This document shows positions 12,399 to 25,500 of a DNA stretch of 64,000 bases, in pieces. The stretch is taken from contig CAJNDS010000513.1 of NCBI GenBank assembly GCA_905221605.1, positions 524,682 through 588,681 of the forward strand. The letters are read 5' to 3'. This DNA is from Symbiodinium natans. Lineage: Eukaryota; Sar; Dinophyceae; Suessiales; Symbiodiniaceae. Position 1 is the stretch's first letter. Each line of letters begins with the position of its first letter. A model generated the notes under the pieces. That model did no database searches, had not been told where the DNA came from, and worked only from the letters and a program-made list of their open reading frames with translations. The translations under genes were made by a program, and so were the position numbers.

Positions 12399-13660
12399 TC
12401 TCGCCAGGACATTTGCCCGGCCACTGACCGGCCAAATGGTCCAGTGAGCAAAAGCCATATGTTGTAGTAACTTTACGTGGTATTCTGTGCTCTTTGTTCA
12501 GATTCTGATAGACAGATAACTAAACAGACAGACTATTCAGCACTACACAGTTAAGGCATCGACTTCTGCTGCACGTCCAACCACTTCAAATCTGCGGACT
12601 CGATGAATCCATCACCTGCGGTCTGACTTGCTCGAACGGGGGGGGGGGGAAGACGGGCGGATACCGTGCGAGCGAAAGCGTCTGGCACAGGCTTGCATCT
12701 TGCATTGCGCACGGTGCGGCTTGTAGTAGTAGAAGTACCGACATTCTCCGACTCTGAATACACTGGGCGACTGGGGACGCATCGTGACCCGTGACCTCCA
12801 AGGTCGATCGCATCAAACAGGATGAGCTCGGAACCGCCTCATCGCGATGTCTGCATAACGTACAGAGAAAGGTACGGAGCCATGGCTGATCCTTACAAGT
12901 CTAGTGCCACCACCTGCCTGTCCATCCAAATCGGATGAGACCCTCCTCGAAATGCTTTGCATCCAGCTTCCGCTCCGCTGCACCATTCATCAGCTTCCTC
13001 AGCCCGCATCGGCCATCGCGGCACTCTTGAAACAACGAACAAAAATCTCCCCGAGGATGCACACATATGCACACCCTGACGAGGCACTGGATCATGTCAA
13101 CTGATCCAGCGAACATCTCGGCGCAGAAGTCCACAAAGGCAGCCTTTGAATGGAACGCAGCTGAAAACAGCCAGCTGAACTTGGGGCAACGTGCTTCTCC
13201 GCACAAGCGTGGGCATGTGTGGGCAGCAAGCATCCAACAAAAACCTAGCTGCCCAAAGGTCGTTCTGCTCTTTGTGTACTTCTTCCAACGTGAGCTCGCC
13301 TGCAGGTTGCAGGATTGGCGTCCACAAGCGACTATGACTAGGCTGACTAGGCCCTCAGGCGGCAGACACAAAGCATGAGGCCTGAGCCATCGTCGTCCAA
13401 GAAGCGGAAGACCAAGTATGGGTCCCCTCTCCAAAGGCTGAAATGAGGGGTGGAGGTCTGGAAGGAACATGTGCGGCAGCACAAGTCGTCGTGCAGCTTC
13501 CGGCAGTGCAACTCGAGGGCTGCGAGGCTGGTGGGGCACCCGGCACAAAACAACAACCCAAACCTGCATTACCCTCTGCCCACCTTCGACCTGCGCATGA
13601 TGCGTACCACTTCGCGAAAGCATTCGAAACCGAAAGACGAGCTGTTGCCTAAGAATTTGA
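12399..13660. repeat. Spacer module A, copy 2
   Basis: Nearly identical to bases 1-1260. It separates the 5' end of gene copy 1 from material shared with 5439-5715, which leads into the 3' end of gene copy 2. Confidence 0.9.
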
Positions 13661-14194
13661 CCTGCCGGCAAAGCCGCACGAACTGGAACCTTGACCGAAA
13701 ACGATGGTCAGAATTGTCTACAAAGCTGCATGTCAGCTGGTGTGGTCTGGGAATTCACGTCTATGTCTACTCGCCTTCCGCCTCCCAGGCATTCGGGCAC
13801 AATGCAAGTCTGCACAGTCAGCACGCCCTGTACAGCCACAGGGCTCATTGACGCACTTGGACATATATGTTCCACTCTGGAACTGCCACAGAAACGAGGT
13901 GGGCTGTGTCAGCGTCTGGCGGACCGTTTCTGACTAAACACGACATCTGTCCGCGGCTTGCTTTTCAACACAGTCGTTTGAACGTCTGCCAGGCGCTTGC
14001 ACCTACCACAAGCAAAAGCGAGTTGCTGCAGCAGCTTCGGCACTAAATGAACCTGGCCGTTCCTGCTGCAGCTCCAAAAACGTGACAAATCGCGCCACTT
14101 TGGCGCCATACAAGGCTCCATTCAGCCAAGCTTGTCCCACAGGTTACCGGTTACCGGTCACTGGTTTCCAGCTTGCACAGCTTGCAGAAGCTTC
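13661..14194. other. Spacer between module A and gene copy 2
   Basis: The first ~275 bases repeat 5439-5715. The rest is 3' flank shared by all gene copies. It probably contains the 3' UTR of copy 2; no further gene was recognised. Confidence 0.5.
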
Positions 14195-17100
14195 TCAAAG
14201 CTTCGCAAACGGGCCAGGGGCAGAACCCTTCTTGCGGAACTCGGCCAGGACCACATCAATCAGCGTCTGGCCAGGGAACACCTGAAGCTCAGAAGTTCAC
14301 GCCAAGATGGAAAGAACTTATGTAAGAACTCTGCGAGCCACTCCTGTGGACCACTTTGCACTTTGCCGTTTTTTTGCGTGAGACCCTGGCCCAGCCTTGG
14401 TCCCTTCCTTGGCTGCGCATGCCTCCAAAAGCTTGGACGGCTCAAAGTAGTCGATCGGCAAGTAGTTGGAGTTCTTGGTGAAGCGCTCCTCAGCCCCCAT
14501 CAGTCATTGCAAGGTACTGCTCTGATCCTGAGAAAGGGCCTTCATCTAGGCTTTCATATGCCCCCCTAGGTCGCGTTTTCAAGCCCCACCGAGCACACAC
14601 GCGGGTGCATCGCGCGCACACACACTTCGGGATCTCCCTACACATGTAGGGGAAGGCAGAAATATCGTCAATGGTGGAGCTGCTAGCTGCTATGCTAAGC
14701 CCAAGCACACTCCCAGTTTTATGAGCTGCCAGCTGCTTTGCCAAGCCCAAGCACGCTCGAATTTGCAGGTACGTTTTCAGCACCACACTGTTAGGCTCTT
14801 CGTTGGCCGCCCCCTAACAGTGGGTGGAGCGGCCCCCTGCGTACATCTTAAATGAATTCAAAACGACTGATGTGATTTGCTCCGACCCTTGGTCCAACAG
14901 GGTTTTGTGCACACACACACAATGAAACGCGGGGAGGACAACTAATTGGCCAGGTGCTATCAAAGTCAATACCGCGCGGGAGCAGGTTGACAGCAACGGC
15001 AACACAGCTCATCATGGTTTGCGGTTGTCGGCAATCTTTCTGGCAGAAGTCTCCCGCTTTCGCCCACGAGAACTGGTTCAAAGGCTCGATCCCCGTGGAT
15101 CATGTGGGTAGACTGGCTCACATTGGCGATGGCTACACTAGCGGCTACACATTCAGTCCGGTTTCCCATTCTGCATAGTTGTCAGATGTTGCCGTAGCTC
15201 CGAAAGAGTTTTGATAGCATGTCACGTTGATGCAAAGTTGCATAGTGGGTGGGCGAACCAGTTCTGCGATTAAACGTGTTGAAGGACTGAAGAACGTCAT
15301 CCGAGAATCTGTAATGTAGGGCGCACACTGTGTTAAACTTGACGCTGCAACAAAAGACCCAACATGACCCAAGGTGTCCATGCCTACACCCCAGCGACTT
15401 TCTGCGCTCCCCACCTTGGCCTGCTGGTTGTAGTACTTCACGCGCCTCAGGATCTTCTTGAAGCCAGCGTAGTTCTCGGCGTAGAACATGGGGCCACCCT
15501 GTCAAGACAGGACCATGCGTGCACACGTGTGCGCCCGAGCGCGCATGATTGCACAGCCGAAACTCGACCTTCCGACAGGGTGTGAAGAACTGAGAGGAAT
15601 CGGAGCGAGGATGAGCGACATCGGCGGATGCGGATGCAATTGCCTGCCTTGGCAGGGGGGAAGCCATATCCGTAGATGTAGGCCAGGTCGATGTCTGAGG
15701 ACCGAGCCACGTATCCTTCCTAGCGGGCGCGACTATCCACACCAGGCCCAGTGGCTGCAGAAACTGGAAAAATGATGACCAACAAATCTCACTCCCAGCA
15801 CGGGCCCATGGCATATACTTCGGCACGTCCTCGAGGATCTTGAAGCCCTCATTGATCATCGAGAAGAAGAGCCTCTCGCAAATCTCCTCTCGTGCCGTAG
15901 CGATGGTGAGACCCAAAGCCCTAAGAAGTGGATAGGACCATAGGACCATAGGACCATAGGAACAGTGGAGACGGGGAGACAGAACCGCACATTGAACGGG
16001 CTCGAAAGGGCTCGAGCAGCGGGAAAGGTGCAGGGTCTCCTCGTCGGAAACGGCCCGGGGCGTCATGCCCTTCATCTTGCGAACCTCATCCAGCTTGGCG
16101 ATGACCTCGGGATCCACCTGAGGTCTCCAGGTCTCTCGGCTTCGCGAGATTTCAAGGTGATTTCTCAGGAGGGCAGAAGGCTCTTTTCAGACGCTACCGG
16201 GCACTGGTGCCCCGGTGCCCTGGGAAGCACGCAGCTGTGCTGACCGTCCCGCGCCTCCTTGCTGCGGCCACGGTGGATGAAGACGCCACGGCCGTTGGCC
16301 TGGCGAGGATGTGGGTGGCGAGCCTTCACCTCCCCGCCCCAACATGCCCCAAACATGCCCCAAACATGCCCATCCGTCCCCTCGCTGCCTTGATCTTCGG
16401 GTCAGGCGTCTTCAGGCCAAATCGGCCCTGCTCACACAGCCAGTCCTTTTGTCAGAGGAAGCTGCGCGGCGGAGAAACTTCATCGACGCAGGAACGTATG
16501 AATGTTCCAGCCGACTCGTGCCCTGAACTTCGGAATGCCTTCCCGATGTGAACTCCTGTACGTACGTTCTCAAGGTTTCCCCGGTTACGTTCTCACGAAA
16601 AAGGCGGCGATGCAGGCTCCCAATGCAAGTCAAGACATTCCCAGTCCGTCAGCTCATAGGGGCCATAGTACGTCTTGGTCTGCTTCTTCATGTCGCCGGC
16701 CGCCTGGCTGTGCAGATGCGTAGGGACTGCAAGTCTGAAGAGCTCACGCGCACGTGCCGCGTCGCATTGCTGCGTCGTGTGTTCCTGCATGTAGCTTGCA
16801 CGCGAGCACGACCAACATGAACGGATCGGCCGTCACTTCCGAGTGCTCGGCCCAAGCCACACAAGCCTGGCCTTGCGCTGCTTCCAGAAAAGCTCCAGGC
16901 CCACCAAATCGCCCAATGCCATGGGACCCATGGCCATGCCTCGAGAAATCTCCAATTTCCGGTGCTCCAAAGTACTCGAACTGACAACGCAGCAGAGCTG
17001 CTTTAACGTTTGTGACTGCATCCACGAGCTGCTACGCTGCTACATGCTGCCACGCTTCCAAACTTCCGAGCAGCGTTATCCACCTGCTCAATGTTGGCAC

Positions 17101-20100
17101 CTCGCAATGTAGACTGCGTCATAGCAGCGACAAGAACTTGCAGACTTTTACCATCATATTGGTAAGCCCCTCCGCACCAACATCGCATTACGACTCAAGC
17201 ATGCGCGACCCTGCCTTCCTCCAGAACCATCTTCGCCTCCCCGGCATATGGCGCAAGCATTCGGTTGCCCACGAAGCCATCGCAGTTGCCTACCATGATC
17301 GCTTTCTTGCTGATCAGTTTGCCCATGGCCTGGCAATCAGATGCCAGGCACACCGTCACACCCGGTGACACTCGTTTCAACAAAGGAATCTGCTATGCAG
17401 ATCTAGACCTTGCAAGAAGGATGTGTGTGTGTGCCAAACAGCCAAGCTGCCATTCCGGTGGCCAACGTTTTGGTGCTGGACTTGGCCGTTCGGACGTTCT
17501 CCAGCAGCTGCATCACGTTGGCTGGGGAGAAGAAGTGGGTGCCCATGACACGGCTAGGGTCCTTCAGCACGGCCGCGATGTCATCAATGTTCAGGCCACT
17601 GGTGTTAGTGCAGATGAGGGCATCTGGCTTGGTGTTCTTCTCGATGTCGAGGAACACCTCCTTCTTGAGGTCCATGATTTCAGGGACTGCCTCAATGACC
17701 ATGTCCACATCCTTGAAGTCAGCATAGTCTAATGTCGGCTTCAGGAGGCTCATGTACTGCTTGTACTTGTCCTGGCTCAAGCGGCCCCTTTTCGCCTGGC
17801 CACCCCAGAGACCCTCAATCTTCTTCATGCCATCCTCCAGCCACTCCTTCTTCGCATCCTTGAGGACCACTGGGATCCCTTTCTGCACGAAGCACATGGC
17901 GATGCCGCCTCCCATGAGTCCTGCACCTAGGATGCCGATCTTCTTCAGCGGTGCCGGCTTCTCGTTCACTCCAGGCACCTTCTGCGCCATTCGCTCGGCC
18001 AAGAAGAGGTGTCTCAAAGCAGCTGACTGCACAGAGAAGACCTGACTGCATTGGTCAACCAATGTTGGCTCTAGTGTGCTCTAGTGACTCTAGTGACATC
18101 ACTGCCTAGCTGGGCCTAGCTAAACATTTCTTTCGTCGCTTCGTCTTCGAGTCCTGTTCGACCAAGCGTGCGGCCAAGGCACCAGCTTCGTGAACTCCTC
18201 CATCTCGACTGCCACGCCCTCCTTGAAACTCTTTCCTGAACAGGCGGCCTCGAAGCAGTTGATGATGCCAGCCGGTGCCACCATCAAAGGCTGTGCATTG
18301 AAGGCCATGTTCAGAGCTGCATGGAGGCCTGGAAAGATGAAGCAACGGCCAGAACGGCAACCGCAGAGTCCATCATGATCCATCATGCTTGCCCCTTGCA
18401 CACCCCTTGTGCGCGCTTGCGTGCCTCCAGCCGCGACCATCAGGCGATTGGTCTTGGGCACATCGCGCTTGGAGATGGGCGCCGGCGGGTGCGACAGGGC
18501 GAACCCGGCGGCCTCCTCCACAACCTCGGCTGTGCACCCATGCTGCCGATGCTCTGGTGAACGAATGCGCGCAGCATGGCGCACTGCGGTGCAACGTGGT
18601 TTTCGGATGGTTCTGACAGGAACGGACATGTGCCGACGGCGGCCGCTTGGATCCTCATTTCATGCCGACAAACTGCATCCGTGCATCCTAGTGGCGCGGG
18701 ATAAGGGGGCGGGCTGGCGGGCTGCTCACAGAAACTGCTGGTCAGCTTGGCTACGTAGTTCCACTTGCACATGGTCACTTGCAAGGTGCTTACTATAGCC
18801 ATGGCGGGCAGCAGCTTCTGACTTGGAGCCTAATTCTAGCTTTTGCTCCGTCCCGCAGCGTTCACAAGACATGTTTAGGAAAAGCACGGCAAGTAGCGTC
18901 TCCCTTTGCAACCAAATCGATGATGCCGTTCTTCTTCGCAGCTTCGGCCTCAGAGCTCGCCCGTGCCACGGGTCATCTATCTCTCTTTCCTCTCTGTCCT
19001 CCTGCTGTCCGCTTGCGCTTCCGTGCGCTTCCTTGGGCTTCCTTGGGCTTCCTTGGGCTTCCTGGCCGAGTCGCGTTCATGGGCCGGCCCTGCAAGATCA
19101 TTGGAAGCGCCACGGGGAGGGCGGCAACGCGAGGAAGCCGCTGCGTGCCCTGCGCGCCCGGGAGCAATCCCAGGTTCACCTGGCAGCAACACACGCACGA
19201 AGACACACGCACACCTGTGGCACGATGCAGCCTGATGCACAGCACACCGGAAACGAACTGGCCTCCGGGAAGCCGACCGAGGCTTTTGGCGTGGCCACCC
19301 TGTAGTGGCAGGCCAGGCTGACCTGCAAGAGTCACAGACTTCACAGACTTCACAGGCGCTTGGGATGTGCTTAAGCCCCTTGAAGCCCTCTCTTAGAAGT
19401 CTCGGTGCGCTCAGGACCCTGTGCAGGTCTCAAGCCTCGCAGCCACCACCCAAGGCGGGACCATTGAGAGCTGCTACCACCGTCTTGGGCGAGGCATCAA
19501 TGGTGTCCTTTTCTGTTCGCTGTAGGAAAACCTAAATACTGGGCTCGCCTGGCCGAGCAAAACACCGAACAGGTACATCATGGTACATCCCACGAACTTA
19601 CCGCGGGTCCATCATCTCGCTCAGTGCTGCCACAGGGTTGTTCTTCCTTCAGCAGAACTTCAGCACTCAAGAGGGTCACTCCAACATCTCCCTGGCTCAA
19701 AGCTCTCAGCACAAGGTCCTCATCTCTGCCTCGCCCATGGCAACCATGATGGCAAACCTGGTCGCTACAGGTTTACACCCAAAAGCTCGTGATGGGAGCC
19801 ATGCCTGAGCTAGCAATGGTCAAACTCCATCCAGATTACGGCATGCCACGTGCTGTTCTCCCAACGCTTTGCATGGCGACCTCGCGCCTCTAGCTAAACT
19901 TATTCAGAAGGCCTCCGGCACCCACCCAAGACCTAGCTACCTGTTTCCCCCTCCCTGCTTGCAGCTTTCAGCAACTCCGTGATCTCAGCACCTGGGCTTT
20001 TGACCATGGTTTGGTCGGGTTCGCATCCAATCTAGTTCAGTCTGGTACACATGTCCCGATACATGGCAGGCCAAGCGTCCACCGGAGAACATCGAGCCGC

Positions 20101-20489
20101 TTCCCGTCACCACAATGGCTTTGACCTGCAGAATGCACACAGAGCAGCCTACAGAAGCCCAGAGCAGACTGATGGACACGCGCAGCGGTTTCATTCGGCT
20201 TGAAGAGGAAGAGGATTCACTTCGTAGTTTCGGCTTTGCCAAAGCCCAGCTGAGCCTTCGGATCTTGGACGAGTTTCGGGAACTCCTGCCTAAGCTGCCG
20301 AGAGGAGGAATCCGCATCAAGGAGAAATTCCCACATCATTGAGCTCGCAGACACTCGGCCGCCCAGTCGGAATCCCCCAACTCCACTGACCCAGCCAAAG
20401 CGCTTGAAGGATGTCACCAAGCTCGTGCCAAGTGAGTTCACCGGCGGGCTGTTCATGGTGATGACGCCAACCCCATCCTTGTCGTCCAT
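14195..20489 (-). CDS. Peroxisomal multifunctional beta-oxidation enzyme, array copy 2
   Basis: It has the same exon series as copy 1. The start MDDKDGVGVITMNSPPVNSL is at 20489, the NAD-binding exon at about 17450-18025, the SSDIDLAYIYGYGFPPAKAG exon near 15.65-15.7 kb, and the end at AKL-stop (stop codon 14195-14197). I saw no stop or frameshift in the exons I could place. Its distinguishing feature is a ~285-bp insertion in the CA tract of a 3' intron (14626-14910). An in-frame three-base difference lies next to the KLVPWP exon. Confidence 0.88.
14626..14910 (-). mobile_element. Non-autonomous insertion in a CA microsatellite, related to the Penelope-like element
   Basis: The insertion splits the CA tract that is continuous in gene copies 1, 3 and 4, so CA repeats flank both ends. 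It has no ORF. Its right end (CGACCCTTGGTCCAACAGGG, then the CA tract) resembles the right end of the 343-bp repeats of the 50.8-58.6 kb retroelement (CGACCTTGGTAACAGG, then the CA tract), and it carries the same pseudoknot topology. Internally, CTAAGCCCAAGCACACTC and CCAAGCCCAAGCACGCTC form a spaced direct repeat. A short palindrome (CCCTACACATGTAGGG) lies near the left end. I infer that it is a derivative mobilised by the autonomous element. Confidence 0.7.
14786..14841 (-). ncRNA. Pseudoknot-type structured RNA motif (non-autonomous copy)
   Basis: On the plus strand, arms CACTGTTAGG (14786-14795) and CCTAACAGTG (14813-14822) are perfect complements. The loop arm GGCCGC (14805-14810) pairs with GCGGCC (14829-14834), giving interlocked stems. 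The linker CTTCGTT (14798-14804) and the adjoining CCCTGCG (14835-14841) are identical to those in the retroelement direct repeats, although the stem sequences differ. Read on the minus strand the order is CGCAGGG, P1, P2, two bases, P1', AACGAAG, P2'. The function is unknown; a self-cleaving ribozyme is one possibility. Confidence 0.65.
19014..19064. repeat. 10-bp minisatellite, copy 2
   Basis: About five units of the GGGCTTCCTT type, the shortest of the four alleles in the array. Confidence 0.9.
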
Positions 20490-20733
20490 ACATCATGAGA
20501 GCACGTCATGTTAGTTAAAGGCAAGGCATGCACTGCAAATAGAGATTCCAAAACCCCCAATTCACTGCCGGGCTTGGCCGAGTGTCAGGACGGACGGTAA
20601 TGGAGGCCGACATGGTGGGTCTCGCCAAGCTAGGACTGGAAGGAGCGCAAGTACGTTTTTGTTCTCTCGCTGGAGCCCAAGCCGCGGCGCGATTCACACC
20701 CTACTGGCGGACGATGTTGCGTAGGATCACATT

Positions 20734-21060
20734 TCTCGCCAGGACATTTGCCCGGCCACTGACCGGCCAAATGGTCCAGTGAGCAAAAGCCATATGTTGT
20801 AGTAACTTTACGTGGTATTCTGTGCTCTTTGTTCAGATTCTGATAGACAGATAACTAAACAGACAAACAGACTATTCAGCACTACACAGTTAAGGCATCG
20901 ACTTCTGCTGCACGTCCAACCACTTCAAATCTGCGGACTCGATGAATCCATCACCTGTGGTCTGACTTGCTGGAACGGGGGGGGGAAGACGGGCGGATAC
21001 CGTGCGAGCGAAAGCGTCTGGCACATGCTTGCATCTTGCATTGCGCACGGTGCGGGGGCG
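20734..21060. repeat. Spacer module A, shortened copy 3
   Basis: It matches the first ~320 bases of module A, then jumps to sequence like 1840-1990. This indicates a deletion or recombination between modules. Confidence 0.8.
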
Positions 21061-22563
21061 CAATGGCTTGCAGTGGCTTGTCTACAAAAGTCCACGGGGT
21101 CCTCTCCCTTCCCCTCTCTTCTCGCTGACTTGGCACGTCCCTCACCTCGTCATTCTCACCATCTTCGTCGGCGGAGGGCACTGGCAAGATGACAAATGCA
21201 GCCAAATCGCATCCACACGTTTAGTTCAAGGTTGGACCCAGCCAGCCTGAAGAGCCAAAGCAAGACCAGCTACTGCGGGCTGCCGCGTCTAGTGGCACCG
21301 ATGTTTTCTGCAGATGGCATACAACATGAAGAGCTGCTCTGACTCTACTCGTGGAACTCTTTCAAAGGATCGCCTCGGGTGCTCAGGCTCGCATTATCAG
21401 AGTATACCTGGCCTTGTCAAGAAGCTTCCGTCGGCGTGTGCTCGCTGCGCATCGGGTGTTTCTGTGTTATGTGCCGGATTTGCGGAGCTCGGCACTTCTT
21501 GAAGTCGGACAGGGTCTCCAGGACTTGCTTCGGATCCCAAGTTTGCTTCTTACCTGTTGGGGTCAGACGCTCTTGCATGGGCACAGCCGGTGTCTGAATC
21601 TGAGGGCCAGGCGCTCTCTCATGGCACGCTGCCTGGCAGTGCGCTTGATCTTTGCTCGCCTGGGCCGGATCCAAGCACAAGCTTCTGTCACAGCGAGAGG
21701 CAGCTGGGTCCACTTGCCGACCACACAGACTGCGTGTTCTATCATATCTGGCATACTGAATGTAAAATATAGACATCGGCAGACATGCTTGGGTCACCTT
21801 CTTTCCAAGATTGCGTCTATTTATGCTGTTTATAGACCACATCTCAGCACCCGAACTGAGATTCGATGCAAATCTTCTGGGCGCAACATCTAACCTCATA
21901 CTTCCCAGGTCTGTGCAGCACGGGAGTGCCTTTCAAAGCCAGCAAATTCACACTTGCAGACCATCTGACAGGTTGAACCATGTTCAATGTGTTCAGCATC
22001 TTTTGTTGCGGCGATGTACAAAACTGTTGCAAACACTACTCCTCCGGTTGTCGGTGCGCTTGTCGGAATAGGCTCCATCCTAGCAGAAACCAACCTCGAC
22101 ACCCCGACCACTCTGCATCATTGGATTGCCCAAACATACTCACACTTGGTGCCTTCGCAAGTGCCACCGACGCACTTGGACATATATGTTCCACTCTGGA
22201 ACTGCCACAGAAACGAGGCGGGCTGTGTCAGCATCTGTGTCAGCGTCTGGCAGACCGTTTCTGACTGGACTGGACACGGTCTCCATACAAAACACGCACA
22301 GGGCATCTGTTTCTCGGTTCGCATTTCAACACAGTCGTTTGAACGGCTGCCAGGCGCTTGCACCTAATTACCTAAAGCAAAAGCGAGTTGCTGCAGCAGC
22401 TTCGGCACTAAATGAACCTGGCCGTTCCTGCTGCAGCTCCAAAACGTGACAAATCGCGCCACTCTTGCAGGCGCACCATACAAGGCTGCATTCAGCCAAG
22501 CTTGTCCCACAGGCTACCGGTTACCGGTCACTGGTTTCCAGCTTGCACAGCTTGCGAAGCTTC
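21061..22563. other. Mosaic spacer before gene copy 3
   Basis: It is built from pieces also seen at 1840-2340, 4720-5430 and 5640-5990. No independent gene was recognised. Confidence 0.5.
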
Positions 22564-25500
22564 TCAAAGCTTCGCAAACGGGCCAGGGGCAGAACCCTTC
22601 TTGCGGAACTCGGCCAGGACCACATCAATCAGCGTCTGGCCAGGGAACACCTGAAGCTCAGAAGTTCACGCCAAGATGGAAAGAACTTATGTAAGAACTC
22701 TGCGAGCCACTCCTGTGGACCACTTTGCACTTTGCCGCTTTTTTGCGTGAGACCCTGGCCCAGCCTTGGTCCCTTCCTTGGCTGCGCATGCCTCCAAAAG
22801 CTTGGACGGCTCAAAGTAGTCGATCGGCAAGTAGTTGGAGTTCTTGGTGAAGCGCTCCTCAGTCCCCATCAGTCATTGCAAGGTACTGCTCTGATCCTGA
22901 GAAAGGGCCTTCATCTAGGCTTTCATAATGCCCCCCTAGGTCGCGTTTTCTTGGCCCACCGAGCACAGACGCGGGTGCATCGCGCGCACGCGCACACACA
23001 CACACACACAATGAAACGCGGGGAGGACAACTAATTGGAAAAGGTGCTATCAAAGTCAATAACGCGCGGGAGCAGGTCGACAGCGACGGCAACAAAGCTC
23101 ATCACGGTTTGCGGTGGTCATGGCGATCTTTCTGGCAGAAATCTCGCGCAAAAGTCTCCGGCTTTCGCCCACGAGAACTGGTTCAAAGGCTTGATCCACA
23201 AAAACTTGGGGCGGGGCTCTACCACCGATACCGGGGCTTATAACAGAAGCTGTACCGGAAAAGGAGCGGAGCTGTAACGGATTTGTCGCGGAGCTGTAAC
23301 GGAGCCGCATCGAAGGACTGAAGAACGTCATCTGTATGTAACGTAGGGCGCACACTGTGTTAAACTTGACGCTGCAACAAAAGACCCAACATGACCCAAG
23401 GTGTCCATGCCTACACCCCAGCGACTTTCTGCGCTCCCCACCTTGGCCTGCTGGTTGTAGTACTTCACGCGCTCCAGGATCTTCTTGAAGCCAGCGTAGT
23501 TCTCGGCGTAGAACATGGGGCCACCCTGTCAAGACAGGACCATGCGTGCACACGTGTGCGCCCGAGCGCGCATGATTGCACAGCCGAAACTCGGCCTTGC
23601 GACAGGGTGTGAAGAACTCAGAAGAATCGGAGCGACGATGAGCGACATCAGCGGATGCATGCTGATGCAATTGCCTGCCTTGGCAGGGGGGAAGCCATAT
23701 CCGTAGATGTAGGCCAGGTCGATGTCTGAGGACCGAGCCACGTATCCTTCCTGGCGGACGCGACTATCCACACCAGGCCCAGTGGCTGCAGAAACCGGAA
23801 AATGATGACCAACAAATCTCACTCCCAGCACGGGCCATGGCATATACTTCGGCACGTCCTCGAGGATCTTGAAGCCCTCATTGATCATCGAGAAGAAGAG
23901 CCTCTCGCAAATCTCCTCTCGTGCCGTAGCGATGGTGAGACATCAGGATGCCCAAAGCCCTAAGAAGTGGATAGGACCATAGGACCATAGGACCATAGGA
24001 ACAGTGGAGACGGGGAGACAGAACCGCACATTGAACGGGCTCGAAAGGGCTCGAGCAGCGGGAAAGGTGCAGGGTCTCCTCGTCGGAAACGGCCCGGGGC
24101 GTCATGCCCTTCATCTTGCGAACCTCATCCAGCTTGGCGATGACCTCGGGATCCACCTGAGGTCTCCAGGTCTCTCGGCTTCGCGAGATTTCAAGGTGAT
24201 TTCTCAGGAGGGCAGTAGGCTCTTTTCAGACGCTACCGGGCACTGGTGCCCCGGTGCCCTGGGAAGCACGCAGCTGTGCTGACCGTCCCGCGCCTCCTTG
24301 CTGCGGCCACGGTGGATGAAGACGCCACGGCCGTTGGCCTGGCGAGGATGTGGGTGGCGAGCCTTCACCTCCCCGCCCCAACATGCCCCAAACATGCCCC
24401 AAACATGCCCATCCGTCCCCTCGCTGCCTTGATCTTCGGGTCAGGCGTCTTCAGGCCAAATCGGCCCTGCTCACACAGCCAGTCCTTTTGTCAGAGGAAG
24501 CTGCGCGGCGGAGAAACTTCATCGACGCAGGAACGTATGAATGTTCCAGCCGACTCGTGCCCTGAACTTCGGAATGCCTTCCCGATGTGAACTCCTGTAC
24601 GTACGTTCTCAAGGTTTCCCCGGTTACGTTCTCACGAAAAAGGCGGCGATGCAGGCTCCCAATGCAAGTCAAGCCATTCCCAGTCCGTCAGCTCATAGGG
24701 GCCATAGTACGTCTTGGTCTGCTTCTTCATGTCGCCGGCCGCCTGGCTGTGCAGATGCGTAGGGACTGCAAGTCTGAAGAGCTCACGCGCACATGCCGCG
24801 TCGCATTGCTGCGTCGTGTTCCTGCATGTAGCTTGCACGCGAGCACGCCCAACATGAACGGATCGGCCGTCACTTCCGAGTGCTCGGCCCAAGCCACACA
24901 GGCCTGGCCTTGCGCTGCTTCCAGAAAAGCTCTTGGCCCACCAAATCGCCCAATGCCATGGGACCCATGGCCATGCCTCGAGAAATCTCCAGATTCCGGC
25001 ACTCCAAAGTACTCGAACAGACAACGCAGCAGAGCTGCTTTAAAGTTTGTGACTGCATCCACGCGCTGCTACATTGCTGCCACGCTTCCAAACTTTTGAG
25101 CAGCGTTATCCACCTGCTCAATGCTGGCACCTCGCAATGTAGACTGCGTCATAGCAGTGACAAGAACTTGCAGACTTTTACCATCACATTGGTGGGCCCC
25201 TCCGCGCCAACATCGCATTACAACTCAAGCATGAGCGACCCTGCCTTCCTCCAGAACCATCTTCGCCTCCCCGGCATATGGCGCAATCATTCGATTGCCC
25301 ACGAAGCCATCGCAATTGCCTACCATGATGGCTTTCTTGCTGATCAGTTTGCCCATGGCCTGGCAATCAGATACCAGGCAGACACTGGTTAGAACAAATC
25401 TGCTATGCGGATCCCTTGCAAGAAGGAAGGATGTGTTTGGCACAGCCAAGCTGCCATTCCGGTGGCCAACGTTTTGGTGCTGGACTTAGCCGTTCGGATA

